A DNA stretch of 16,768 nt from Bacteroidota bacterium (GTDB lineage: Bacteria > Bacteroidota > Ignavibacteria > SZUA-365 > JAADGX01), in NCBI GenBank assembly GCA_024276335.1, contig JAJRXL010000280.1, forward strand, positions 1 through 16,768, read 5' to 3'. The notes beneath the pieces are model-generated. The model saw only the letters and a list, made by a program, of their open reading frames with translations, was not told the DNA's origin and did no database searches. Positions 7,688 to 16,199 of the stretch are shown in pieces (the stretch's first letter is position 1; every line of letters starts with the position of its first letter). The position numbers and the translations under genes were made by a program.

Positions 7688-9807
7688 TCAGAGATGTTTT
7701 TTTAATTCCCGGATTAACGCCTTCTGTTGATCATCAAAGGCATCATCTTCAGCTTGCATGAGGAGATTACGCACCTCTTCCTTTTTTACTCTATTCCTGA
7801 TATAAATAAATGCAAGTGCAATCTTCACTTCCGGATTGTCGGGAAATCGATTAATTCCGCTAAGAAGAATTTTCTCCGCCTTATCAAGCTCACGAAGCCT
7901 TTCCAACGTGCTTCCATACAGCACGTAGATTTTCGGATCGTGAAACTCCGCTTCAAGGCACCTGGCAAAAGCCTCGGCGGCGAGCTCAAGCTTTCCTTCT
8001 TCGAATGCTCTGACTCCTACCAGCGAATTTCTATTGCGTATAAGATCGCGTTCATCTTTATTTAGAGCAGCCAGGATCCGATCGAGCACATTATTCTTAT
8101 ACGAATTCAAGGACACGGCTTCCAGCAATGAATCGACCTGGTTCATGCTTATGCTGTAATCTACAGGCACAGATTTCAGCTTCAGGGCATTTCGTTTTTT
8201 TACCAGGGATTTGATTATCCATATCTGGTTCTGAGTGTATCGGTCATTATCTAAAACACTGATTCTTTCATTCCGATTGATGAACAACCTGTAGTGCTGT
8301 GGATAGTCTAGCAGATCAACCATCTTTTTCAGAACCTGGAGTTCCTTCATACTCTGATTATTGTGCTCGTAGTACTTCCTGAGTGCTTCGTATCCACTCA
8401 GCATGTAATCCGGGTAGATTATACCGTTACCGTATTCAACAACATTTTCAAACCTCTTTGCTGATTTCCCCGCGTTTATGTTGACCGCAAACCACGGTAT
8501 CAAGAATGCTATCTGTACTATGGAAATCAGCAAAGCTTCCCGGTACATTTTCTTTTCCATTAACATTTCAGCCAAAAGCATGGCGAACATCAATCCGACC
8601 GGCGCCGCAATATCCCAGTCGCGCGCCAAGGTAAGCGAGGTGTTCGAGAGAACAAGGAATACCAAAAAGTAAAAAATGACGATCAGATAAAAGATAGCGA
8701 GTTTCTTGTTAAGCGCTTTGCTTTTCTCTTTGAAAACAAGCAGAATCGCTATGAGGAGCTGAAGGGGTGCAAGCAAAACAATTACATTGAATAAATCATT
8801 GATGTGGCTGATGGAAAGCAACGTGTATCGATGCACTCCTGACCGGTTTGCCACGCTTTCGAAAGGGATAACGACTCTGTTATCTATCTCGTACAAACCC
8901 GAAACGAAGTAAACGATCAAACCGATAATCAACGATGCTGACAGTACTGCAAGAACGTGTCTGATTGAAATGTTCTTCTCCAATCCACGCCTATATTTTA
9001 CTACAACGATAAACAGCAGCGAAGGCAACAATGCAAGCGAGTAGTAATGTGAGACGAGGCAGAAAATATATGAAAAGAGAACGTATTTAAACTCAATTCT
9101 GCCAAAGATGTACTGTTTTACAATGACAAGGTAGATGAATATTGCAACAAAAGCGAAGACGTAGTATTCCACGACCCGAAAAACAGCAACGCTCCGGCGG
9201 ATGACAGGAGAGTAATGAAATAGACAATGCGCTCCCGACGCTCCTTGACGGTCAGCAGGAAAAACACAGCGATGAGAAAAGCGGAAACCGAGAAATAAAT
9301 GAACGGATATATTGCCGAAACAGGCGCGCCGATGCCCAGAAATTTGTATAGATATGGAATGGCGTAAACAAGAGCCACCAGGTATACACCTGGTAATGGA
9401 GAGGATTTCAAGTTCAGCAGCAGACTCTTGTCGGCATGTTGGTCCAGTCCAAGCTTGTATATCTGAGGTGGGAGCAATCCCCCATCACCGTAGAAAAAGG
9501 TTTCCATCCTGAAAGAAACGAACAAGACAAGCACAGTTGTCGCCAATAGCAAGAAATAAGTACTGTTCTTTGCTACGGTATTCATCAAGAAATGCGTCGT
9601 AGCCTTTCTGATACCTGGTACCAGGAACAGAAATGGTAGTATAGTGAACCCAGGCAAGTATGGGATGTCGAAGTACTGAATGTAATCCAATCCCCAGAAT
9701 TGTGTGCCTCCGTACCACGACGCCGCGAGGCGTAGCAGCGTAACAATACCTAATGATAAGGACAGATCTCTGAGAATCTCGCGATATTTCTGTTGCGTCA
9801 ATTTCAT
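7688..9807 (-). pseudogene. multi-pass membrane glycosyltransferase-like protein with TPR tail, frameshifted
   Basis: Two overlapping minus-strand frames make one protein. The N-terminal frame starts at the ATG at 9807 and encodes about 211 good residues ending ...GALLFFGS before turning into WNTTSSLLLQ. The other frame continues as VEYYVFAFVAIFIYL... for 494 residues to TGA at 7688. One missing base near 9172-9180, probably in the G-run, would join them as LLFFG-x-VEYY, a word I recognise from large bacterial membrane proteins of the GT-C/mannosyltransferase-like kind (LFFGxVExY). The restored product would be about 706 aa. Other family-like marks are FFYGDGGLL at 104-112 and ARDWD at 183-187 of the second part. 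Many hydrophobic helices fill the first two thirds; TPR-like repeats close it (GVRAFEEGKLELAAEAFARCLE; DKAEKILLSGINRFPDNPE). The likely role is sugar transfer from a lipid carrier at the membrane; the substrate is unknown. DNA here is about 43-45% GC in lines sampled, well below the neighbours, suggesting transfer. A sequencing error is the main alternative to true inactivation. Confidence 0.78.
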
Positions 9808-10135
9808 CCTTGATTATATCTCGTACCTGCGTACGGTATCATATACGTGTGAACAATCATTGCTTTAAAGTAATACATCACGAGAGAATTTTCTAATCAA
9901 CCATGGGCAATACGCCCTTCGAATATTCGTTAATTCGGATTATTCATTCAGTATCCGACATTCAGCATTTAGAATTGCCCAATCATCGACTTATCCGCTT
10001 TCTCTATTGCCTCAGGCCACTTCGTAAAATTTTTTGTGTCCTGCCACTTCATTACATTATCAACAATGGACGCCGTTTCCTCCAACCGGCGCCACGCAGC
10101 AAATGTTTATCGATCATTCAATGTGTGGAACTCTC
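9808..10135. other. AT-rich divergent intergenic region
   Basis: 328 bp between the glycosyltransferase-like pseudogene (leftward) and the beta-helix gene (rightward), so both promoters should lie here, but I cannot pick out confident -35/-10 pairs. About 9945-9985 reads ATTCATTCAGTATCCGACAT then TCAGCATTTAGAATTGCCC. This ATTCAGCATTTAGAATT-like wording resembles dispersed low-complexity repeats seen in many environmental genomes. A 78-codon frame at 9903-10139 lies across it but lacks protein character and a ribosome site. Confidence 0.4.
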
Positions 10136-12130
10136 ATGAATGTTACTCCGAGCTTTCGCTTCATCCCTGTAATTATCGCGTCTATCGTAATTGCCGTGCT
10201 GCTCATCGGTACGAGTTCTCCTCTCCACGCCCAGCCACGCATCGTGCCCGACCAGTACGCCTCCATCCAGGAAGCCATCGACGCTTCCAGTCCCGGAGAT
10301 ACCGTGCTCGTTCGGGCCGGGTCCTACCACGAATTCCTGGTCATGAAGGACTCGGTGGCCGTGGTCGCCGAGGGCCGGGACGACGGAAACTGGAACCGCG
10401 CGCTCCGTACCATTATCCATTCCGACGGGCTCCGGAACGGCTAGGGGAAAGTCCCGCCCGTGGTCGATTGCGCCGACGGCTCGGTCATCGACGGGTTCAC
10501 GATCACCGGCATGGATACGGTAAATCATCATCTCCCCGGCCACAGCCACGCAGTCCAGAACCGCGGCCGCTCGGGAATCATCAAGAACTGCATTGTGCAC
10601 GGAAACGGCTCGACCGGCATCGGGTCGCACCAGAAGGACGGCCGTCCGGCCCGGCCCGTCATCATCCACAACAAGGTGTACCGGAACTTCGGGATCGGGA
10701 TCGGGTTCAACCACTTCTCCGAGGGGGTTTGCCGCGACAACGTCGTGTTCGAGAACCACGAAACGGGGATCGGGATACAGAACGGCGCCTCGCCATTGAT
10801 CGAGAAAAACACCTCCTACGCCAACGGATGGAACGGCATCTCCGCCCGTAGGGGCGCCAAGCCCGTCGTCCGCCACAACGTCGTCTACAACAACGGGAAA
10901 AACGCTTCCGGCGACGCGCCTCCCGGCGCCGGGGTCGGCATCGGGGCCGATTCCACCGGCTGGCTGGTACAGTCAGGCGATTCCATTCGACCGATGATCG
11001 TCGAGGGCAACATTGTCTATAACAACCCCAACGGCGGTATCATGACCCGCAACCATGCCTTGACAATTATCCGGGGAAACAAATCGTACGACAACCAACC
11101 ATTCCAGATCGCCGTGTCCGACCACTCCGTTTCCACGATCGAGAACAACTCCGTTTTCATCTCACCGGCCTCGCAGTACAAGGGAGGCGGCATCGGGGTG
11201 CGCGGCGGCAACGCCGACATCGAGGGAAACACCGTTTCCGGCACTGACGGCGTCGGGATCGGCGTAATCGACGGCGGCAAGGCACGGATCGTGGACAACA
11301 CTATTTCGGAGAACAAGCTTTCGGGCGTCCGCGTGGACGGGAGCGCCTCGGAAGTGTCCGTCGTCCGCAACCGCCTGTCAAGGAACCAGGCGGCTGGTAT
11401 CATCCTCGGCGGCGGAACTACCGTGATCCACCATAACCTGGTCACGGAAAACGCCGCAACCGGCATTTCGGTCGAGCAGGGAGCGACGGTGCGGGTGTAC
11501 AACAACACCATTATCGCTCCCGAAGGCGCGGGAGGACGCGGCATCTACGCCACGTCGAACGCCGATCCCGTGGTGAACAATATCATCGTCGGGTACACGG
11601 TCGGGATATTCAAGGACGGAAGCCGGGGGATCGACTACAATTGCACCTTCGGCAACCAGGGATACAACGGCCCGCCGGGCACGGGAGGACAGCACGCCAT
11701 CGAGGCCGACCCGGTGTTCGTCGATCCCGGCAACGGGGATTTCCACCTCCAGGCCTCCTCGCCCTGCATCGACACCGGCGACCCGGACCCGATGTACAAT
11801 GACCCAGACGGCAGTCGCGCGGACATCGGGTGCTTCTCCTACCAAGGAACCACGGGCTTCAACACGCCGCCAACGAGCCCGCGAAACAACCTCACGGCAT
11901 GGCCGAGCGCCGCGACGGACTTCGTGCACGTATCCTACTCCGCGCCCGGAGGAAAGAACGGATCGACCCGGGTCTCGGTATACAACATCGCGGGGAAGAA
12001 AATAACCACGCTCCGTTTGACCAACGGAACGGGTGTGTGGGATGTTCGGAGAACGCCCGCCGGGATGTACTTCCTCACGGTTTACGGCCGGCGTCACGCG
12101 GATACGGCAACCGTGTTCAGAATCCGGTAG
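10136..12130 (+). pseudogene. secreted right-handed beta-helix protein with T9SS tail, interrupted by in-frame TAG
   Basis: One frame from the ATG at 10136 to TAG at 12130 (665 codons), broken only by TAG at 10442-10444 (codon 103). The protein reads ...IIHSDGLRNG-stop-GKVPPVVDCADGSVIDGFTITG..., and homology-like continuity runs straight through. Residues 1-33 are a signal peptide (MNVTPSFRFIPVIIASIVIA...SSPLHAQ). Then comes the common entry strand RIVPDQYASIQEAIDASSPG, followed by many parallel beta-helix (PbH1) turns with NxVxxNxxxGI spacing to about codon 560. Codons about 580-664 form a T9SS type A-like sorting domain (VSVYNIAGKKITTL...PAGMYFLTV). Such proteins are usually surface or secreted polysaccharide-binding or lyase-like proteins; no catalytic residues can be assigned. 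Start: GGA sits a few bases before ATG 10136, and upstream in-frame ATGs (10034, 10103, 10121) would only lengthen the region before the signal. A restart at GTG 10460 lacks both a ribosome site and a signal peptide. TAG is an ordinary stop elsewhere in the window, so recoding is unlikely. Confidence 0.85.
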
Positions 12131-12156
12131 TTCCTGGAATTACATTCTGAGGCGCT

Positions 12157-14265
12157 TCATCGCGGCGTGGCGTCGGGCAGGCCGCCGTCCACGGGCAGCG
12201 TGACGCCGGTGGTCGGCGTCTGGCGGGTCACGAAGAAGAGAACCGCCCTCGCCGCGTGCACGGCGGTAACCCTCGCCTTCAGCAGGTTGCGGTTCCGGTA
12301 GTATTCCTCGAGCCCGTTTTCGTCCAATCCTCGCGCCTTCATCCTGTCCGGACCGACTTCCGCCCACAATCCCGACTTGCGGTTCCCGTGACCGAAGACC
12401 GCGTCCGGGGCCACCATGTTCACCCGCACGTCGAGCCCTGCCAACTCCAGGCCGGCGATCCTGGCCAACTGGTGCGCGCCCGCCTTGGTGGCGCTGTAGG
12501 CTCCGAAGCCCGCCCCCGGCGCAAAGACGTTCTTGGTCGAAATCAACACGACGTCGCCGCCCGTTCCCTGCTTCCGGAACAAACGCGCCGCCTCGGAAAG
12601 GACGTGGAGCGTCCCTTCCACGTTGACCTGCTCGAGCTTCTTGAAATCCGCCGGGTCCATCTCCGCCAGCGTGGAGACGTGGGCCAGTCCCGCGTTGATA
12701 ATCACGATGTCTATTCCACCCCATGCCTGGATAACCGACGAAAACCCCTCCGCCACAGACGCCGGACTCGTTACATCAACGGGAACGCCCTTGATACGCC
12801 CGTCGTGCGCGCCTTCCAGTTCCCTCTCGAGGTCTTCCAGGCGTCGGCCCGGCAGGTCCGTGGCCGCGACATGGCAACCGGCGGCGAGGAGTTCCTCGCA
12901 GATTGCCGACCCGATGGCGCCGGCGGCCCCGGTTACGAACGCAACTGTTCCACGCAGCGGCTGTTCGTCCTCGCGCGCGAGCTTCGCATGCTGGAGACTG
13001 AAATACTCCATGTCGAACACGTGTCGTTCATCCAACCCTTCGTACCGGCCCATGGCGGCAATGCGCGACTTGACCTTCAGCGTATGCTCCGTGATGTCCT
13101 GCGCGATAACCGCCTGGCGTACATCCTCACCCGCGCATACCGCTCCCAGCCCCGGCATGAGTATGACGCGGGGCAAGGGATCGAACCGCCGAAGTCCCGC
13201 GGCCATCTCTCCGGCGTGGCGATCGACGTAGGTATCGTACTGCGCGGCGTATTCCCGGACCGCTTCCGCGAGCCGGTCCCGCAAGGCGTCAAGATCATCG
13301 TACGAGGGATTGTCTATCCACAGCGGGTACGGCTTGACCCTGATAAGATGATCCGTTGTGAGTGGAGGTGTCAATAATACTTCTTTCGCTTCGCCGGATT
13401 CGAGGAAAGTGAGCGTCTCTTCATCCTGCAGCGGCAGGAGAATCATCCGTCGGTACGGTCGATCCTCGTTACCGGTTGGGGCAGCAACCAACCCGCGGAT
13501 GAGGGGCGCGCATTCGCGGTACCGCCGCTCCACTTCCTCCCTGCTGACGGCGGGAGCGGACGGGACGGGAAGGACGGCCTTGCGGGCGAGGTAATCTTCC
13601 GCCCGCGACACGAGCTCGATCGTTCGCTCGTAGGATTCCCGCGCCGTTTCGCCCCACGTCACCAGGCCGTGTTTCATCAGCACCATGCCCGCGCTCCCGG
13701 GCGCGTCGTCATAGGCATCCGCCGCGGCCCGTGCCAGTCGAAACCCCGGTCGAACATACGGGAGCACGATCACGCCGTCGCCCAGAGCCTCGCGAACGAG
13801 GCGCTCCCCGTTCGGCTGGTTGGTCAGGGCCAGGATCGCGTCTGCGTGCGTGTGGTCTATGAACCTTACGGGTAGAAAGGCGTGCAGCAACGCCTCGATG
13901 GAAGGCTGGCCCGAGCGAGCGACAAGGCGGTGAAGGAGAAGCTCGTCGGCCATGGCGTCGTCAGCAAGGTCTTCCAGCTTACGGAGCCGTTCGAGGTACG
14001 CGAGATCAAGGCCGACGTGGTCATGCGGTTCCACGCCGGCGAGGTCTTTTCCCGACTCCTTGACGTACACGGCTCGCAGCGTTTCACCCGTAACCCCGGT
14101 GAAACCCGTTTTGACCGAGGTATTGCCGCCGCCATGGAGAACGAGGGCGTCCTCGGCGCCGAGGAGCCTGCCGGTGTACGTCCGAAGAACGATATCCTCG
14201 CCCCACTGCCCGGCGTATTGGCGCAGCATTGCTTCCGCTTGCGAATCCGACCACCTGCTTTTCAT
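12157..14265 (-). CDS. bifunctional class II aldolase / short-chain dehydrogenase
   Basis: 702 aa, the usual length for the rhamnulose-1-phosphate aldolase/lactaldehyde dehydrogenase fusion (B. subtilis YuxG-like). N-terminal class II aldolase/adducin domain (about 20-230): VLHGGGNTSVKT at 42-53 for phosphate binding, and zinc histidines H138, H140 (FIDHTHAD) and H199 (LMKHGLVTWGE). C-terminal short-chain dehydrogenase domain (about 437-702): NAD site TGAAGAIG at 445-452, NAG at 524-526, S576, and catalytic Y590/K594 in YSATK. By family, the aldolase splits a ketose-1-phosphate into dihydroxyacetone phosphate and an aldehyde (L-lactaldehyde for deoxysugars), which the dehydrogenase half oxidises to the acid; it is cytoplasmic. 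The substrate here is not fixed by sequence: rhamnulose-, fuculose- or 5-deoxyribulose-1-phosphate are options. GAGG six bases before the ATG supports the start. Second gene behind the lsrF-like gene after a 62-bp gap. Confidence 0.93.
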   Translation of the reverse strand: MKSRWSDSQAEAMLRQYAGQWGEDIVLRTYTGRLLGAEDALVLHGGGNTSVKTGFTGVTGETLRAVYVKESGKDLAGVEPHDHVGLDLAYLERLRKLEDLADDAMADELLLHRLVARSGQPSIEALLHAFLPVRFIDHTHADAILALTNQPNGERLVREALGDGVIVLPYVRPGFRLARAAADAYDDAPGSAGMVLMKHGLVTWGETARESYERTIELVSRAEDYLARKAVLPVPSAPAVSREEVERRYRECAPLIRGLVAAPTGNEDRPYRRMILLPLQDEETLTFLESGEAKEVLLTPPLTTDHLIRVKPYPLWIDNPSYDDLDALRDRLAEAVREYAAQYDTYVDRHAGEMAAGLRRFDPLPRVILMPGLGAVCAGEDVRQAVIAQDITEHTLKVKSRIAAMGRYEGLDERHVFDMEYFSLQHAKLAREDEQPLRGTVAFVTGAAGAIGSAICEELLAAGCHVAATDLPGRRLEDLERELEGAHDGRIKGVPVDVTSPASVAEGFSSVIQAWGGIDIVIINAGLAHVSTLAEMDPADFKKLEQVNVEGTLHVLSEAARLFRKQGTGGDVVLISTKNVFAPGAGFGAYSATKAGAHQLARIAGLELAGLDVRVNMVAPDAVFGHGNRKSGLWAEVGPDRMKARGLDENGLEEYYRNRNLLKARVTAVHAARAVLFFVTRQTPTTGVTLPVDGGLPDATPR

Positions 14266-14327
14266 TAATCACCTCGTCATTGTGACCGCCACGTTGTGAA
14301 CCGGACTATACCGATCCTCAGTGCCGC

Positions 14328-15212
14328 CTACGGGCTCCCGTACTTCAGTTCCTGGTAATACTCGAACGCCTCCTCGGGCTTCATGTCCTCGTGCACGACT
14401 TTCCGCACCGCCTGGATCATGGCCGCGGGCGCTTCGGACTGGAAGATATTCCTCCCCATGTCCACACCCGCAGCGCCTTGCTGTATCGCGTTGTATGCCA
14501 TTTGCAGGGCGTCGTGCTCCGGTATTTTCTTCCCTCCCGCGATAACGACGGGCACCGGGCAGGAAGCGGTGATGGTTTCGAAGCCTTCGTCCACGAAGTA
14601 GGTCTTGATGTAGGTGGCGCCCAGCTCCGCGCAGATCCTGGTGGCAAGCCGCAGGTACTTGGCGTCGCGCACCATGTTCTTTCCCACGGCCGTAACCCCC
14701 AGTACCGGTATGCCGTACTTGTTTCCCGCGTCCACCAGTCGCGTCATGTTGTGCACGGATTTCGTCTCGAATTCACCGCCGATGTACACCTGCACCGCCA
14801 TCGCCGACACGTTCAACCGGACGGCGTCCTCGATATCGACCGCGATTTCCTCGTTCGACAATTCCTGGAGGATGCTGGGGCCGCCGCTCGCCCGCAGCAC
14901 CACGCCGCGCGTGAACGACGGCGGGATCGTGGTCCGCAGGATGCCGCGCGTGCACATGAGCGTGTCCGCGTACCGCAACAGCGGAACGATGGTCACGTCG
15001 ATGCGCTCCAGTCCCGTGGTGGGTTCCAGGAAATACCCGTGATCAACGGCCAGCATGACCGTGCGACCGGTCGCCGGGTTGAAAATGTTCGACAGGCGGT
15101 TCTTCATCCCCCAGTCGAGAGCATTCAAACCCCGGAGCGGAAACGGCTCGTTCGACGGGGCGATGTCAAAGTAGTACCTGTGATGATCCTGAGTTCCTTC
15201 TGCATCCGGCAT
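14328..15212 (-). CDS. lsrF: 3-hydroxy-5-phosphonooxypentane-2,4-dione thiolase (LsrF-like)
   Basis: 294 aa, against 291 in E. coli LsrF. Family-diagnostic stretches, compared with E. coli LsrF from memory, include ALDWGMKNRLSNIFNPATG, TVMLAVDHGYFLEPTTGLER, ADTLMCTRGILR, GGKKIPE and GVDMGRNIFQS. The Schiff-base lysine of E. coli LsrF (Lys203, in IIKTYYV) corresponds to K203 in YIKTYFV, so catalysis should be intact. The fold is a class I aldolase TIM barrel. The E. coli enzyme transfers the acetyl group of 3-hydroxy-5-phosphonooxypentane-2,4-dione, from phospho-AI-2 processing, to CoA, giving acetyl-CoA and dihydroxyacetone phosphate. Start: AAGGAG lies 8 nt before the ATG at 15212; the same frame stays open to 16061, but that part is antisense to the methyltransferase and not protein-like. 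No other lsr gene is in the window, so AI-2 processing is inferred only. Another class I aldolase role is possible. Confidence 0.92.
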   Translation of the reverse strand: MPDAEGTQDHHRYYFDIAPSNEPFPLRGLNALDWGMKNRLSNIFNPATGRTVMLAVDHGYFLEPTTGLERIDVTIVPLLRYADTLMCTRGILRTTIPPSFTRGVVLRASGGPSILQELSNEEIAVDIEDAVRLNVSAMAVQVYIGGEFETKSVHNMTRLVDAGNKYGIPVLGVTAVGKNMVRDAKYLRLATRICAELGATYIKTYFVDEGFETITASCPVPVVIAGGKKIPEHDALQMAYNAIQQGAAGVDMGRNIFQSEAPAAMIQAVRKVVHEDMKPEEAFEYYQELKYGSP

Positions 15213-15220
15213 GGTCAGTG

Positions 15221-15226
15221 CTCCTT
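15221..15226 (-). promoter_or_regulatory. ribosome-binding site fixing the lsrF start
   Basis: AAGGAG on the minus strand with an 8-nt spacer to the ATG at 15212. It decides against the much longer open frame that continues upstream to 16061. The rest of the 240-bp gap to the divergent methyltransferase gene (15213-15452) must hold both promoters; I see no convincing -35/-10 pair. Confidence 0.8.
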
Positions 15227-15452
15227 CGTTGAATGTAAAAATACCTCGACGAGTGTTCTCCCCCTGTTTCATCCGCGCCCGCGAGGGAGAGCACCGTAAT
15301 TTACAAACTTGGCGGGGAAATACGGTGACGAGTCGAAGAGTAATGACACGTACCGAGGAACAGCGGTTTTGCATGAAAGCACGAGACGCCGCATTTTGCA
15401 TACCGCCGCATGGGTATCGCATTTCGAACCAGCAGGAAACGATCAAGGATTC

Positions 15453-16070
15453 ATGGAAATGAAATACAGGAAAGAACTCCGGGCGTATACCGTGCGCGTG
15501 TTGCTCTCGCGCCACCCGGAAATCCGCAGGCTGAAGAAACAGTACGCTCCTTCGGTTCACGGAAACAAGAACTGGGGCTCGAGCTGGCTCCTCATCGATT
15601 ACCTCCATCACCGGGGATTGCCCACGGGAAGCCGTGTGCTGGAAATCGGCTGCGGATGGGGCCTGGCCGGGATCTACTGCGCGAAGAAGTACGCCGCCGA
15701 GGTGACCGGCATCGACGTGGACCGGGACGTCTTCCCCTTCCTGCGCCTCCACGCGAACATCAACAAGGTGGATATCGCCACGCGGAAGAAAAACTTTGAC
15801 CACCTTACGGTAAACGAGCTCCGCCCGTTCGATCTGCTCATCGGCAGCGACATCTGCTTCTGGGAATCCATGATCGATCCCCTCATCCGCCTCGTCCGGC
15901 GCGCGATGAAAGCCGGCGTCCGGGAAGTGCTGATCGCCGACCCGGGGAGAACCACGTTCGACAAGGTCTGCGAACACTTTTCCGAAAAGGAGGCGGGCGA
16001 AGTTCTGGAGTGGACCGCGCGCAAACCGCGTCCCCTGAGCGGTTTCATCCTGCGCGTCCAAGGGAAGTAA
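15453..16070 (+). CDS. class I SAM-dependent methyltransferase
   Basis: 205 aa. A Rossmann-fold methyltransferase: motif I VLEIGCGWGLAG at 62-73 binds S-adenosylmethionine, the acidic residue closing strand 2 is D88 in TGIDVD, and strand 4 is FDLLIGSDICFWESMIDPL at 126-144. The pattern resembles the predicted nicotinamide N-methylase/lysine methyltransferase-like group (COG3897, PF10294). The substrate cannot be told; protein or small molecule are both possible. Start: AAGGA at 15445-15449 lies 3 nt before the ATG at 15453 and 9 nt before the ATG at 15459, so the latter (two residues shorter) is equally good. The frame is open back to 15309, but that part is not protein-like. Divergent from the lsrF operon and followed at once by a terminator, so it is probably monocistronic. 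Confidence 0.88.
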   Translation: MEMKYRKELRAYTVRVLLSRHPEIRRLKKQYAPSVHGNKNWGSSWLLIDYLHHRGLPTGSRVLEIGCGWGLAGIYCAKKYAAEVTGIDVDRDVFPFLRLHANINKVDIATRKKNFDHLTVNELRPFDLLIGSDICFWESMIDPLIRLVRRAMKAGVREVLIADPGRTTFDKVCEHFSEKEAGEVLEWTARKPRPLSGFILRVQGK

Positions 16071-16109
16071 AAGAAACCGGTTGCCGGTTACCCGGCAATT
16101 TCTTTTCTT
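16071..16109 (+). terminator. rho-independent terminator of the methyltransferase gene
   Basis: Directly after the stop codon, TTGCCGG (16081-16087) and CCGGCAA (16092-16098) form a 7-bp stem with a TTAC loop, followed by the T-rich tract TTTCTTTTCTT (16099-16109). AAGAAA at 16071-16076 can also pair with TTTCTT across a small bulge. Confidence 0.85.
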
Positions 16110-16199
16110 GCACTAAATAATCGCTCTCGCCGGATACCGCTTTCCCTTTTCGCATGAACGCCCGTACAACCCGGAGGAATCATCAAGTAGCGTACCGTT

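Noticed and set aside
9903..10139. 78-codon plus-strand open frame in the divergent gap
   Set aside because: No ribosome site, runs across the repeat-like phrase, and overlaps the real signal-peptide start in another frame.
10442..10444. Pyrrolysine or amber readthrough at the TAG
   Set aside because: TAG ends other genes in this window normally, and nothing nearby suggests a recoding element; mutation or error is simpler.
12256..13377. 373-codon plus-strand open frame
   Set aside because: Antisense to the dehydrogenase half of the bifunctional enzyme; arginine-rich shadow composition.
14391..15299. 302-codon plus-strand open frame
   Set aside because: Antisense to lsrF; histidine/arginine-rich shadow of a conserved gene.
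15213..16061. Open extension of the lsrF frame upstream on the minus strand
   Set aside because: It is antisense to the methyltransferase, has no family resemblance, and AAGGAG sits correctly before the ATG at 15212.
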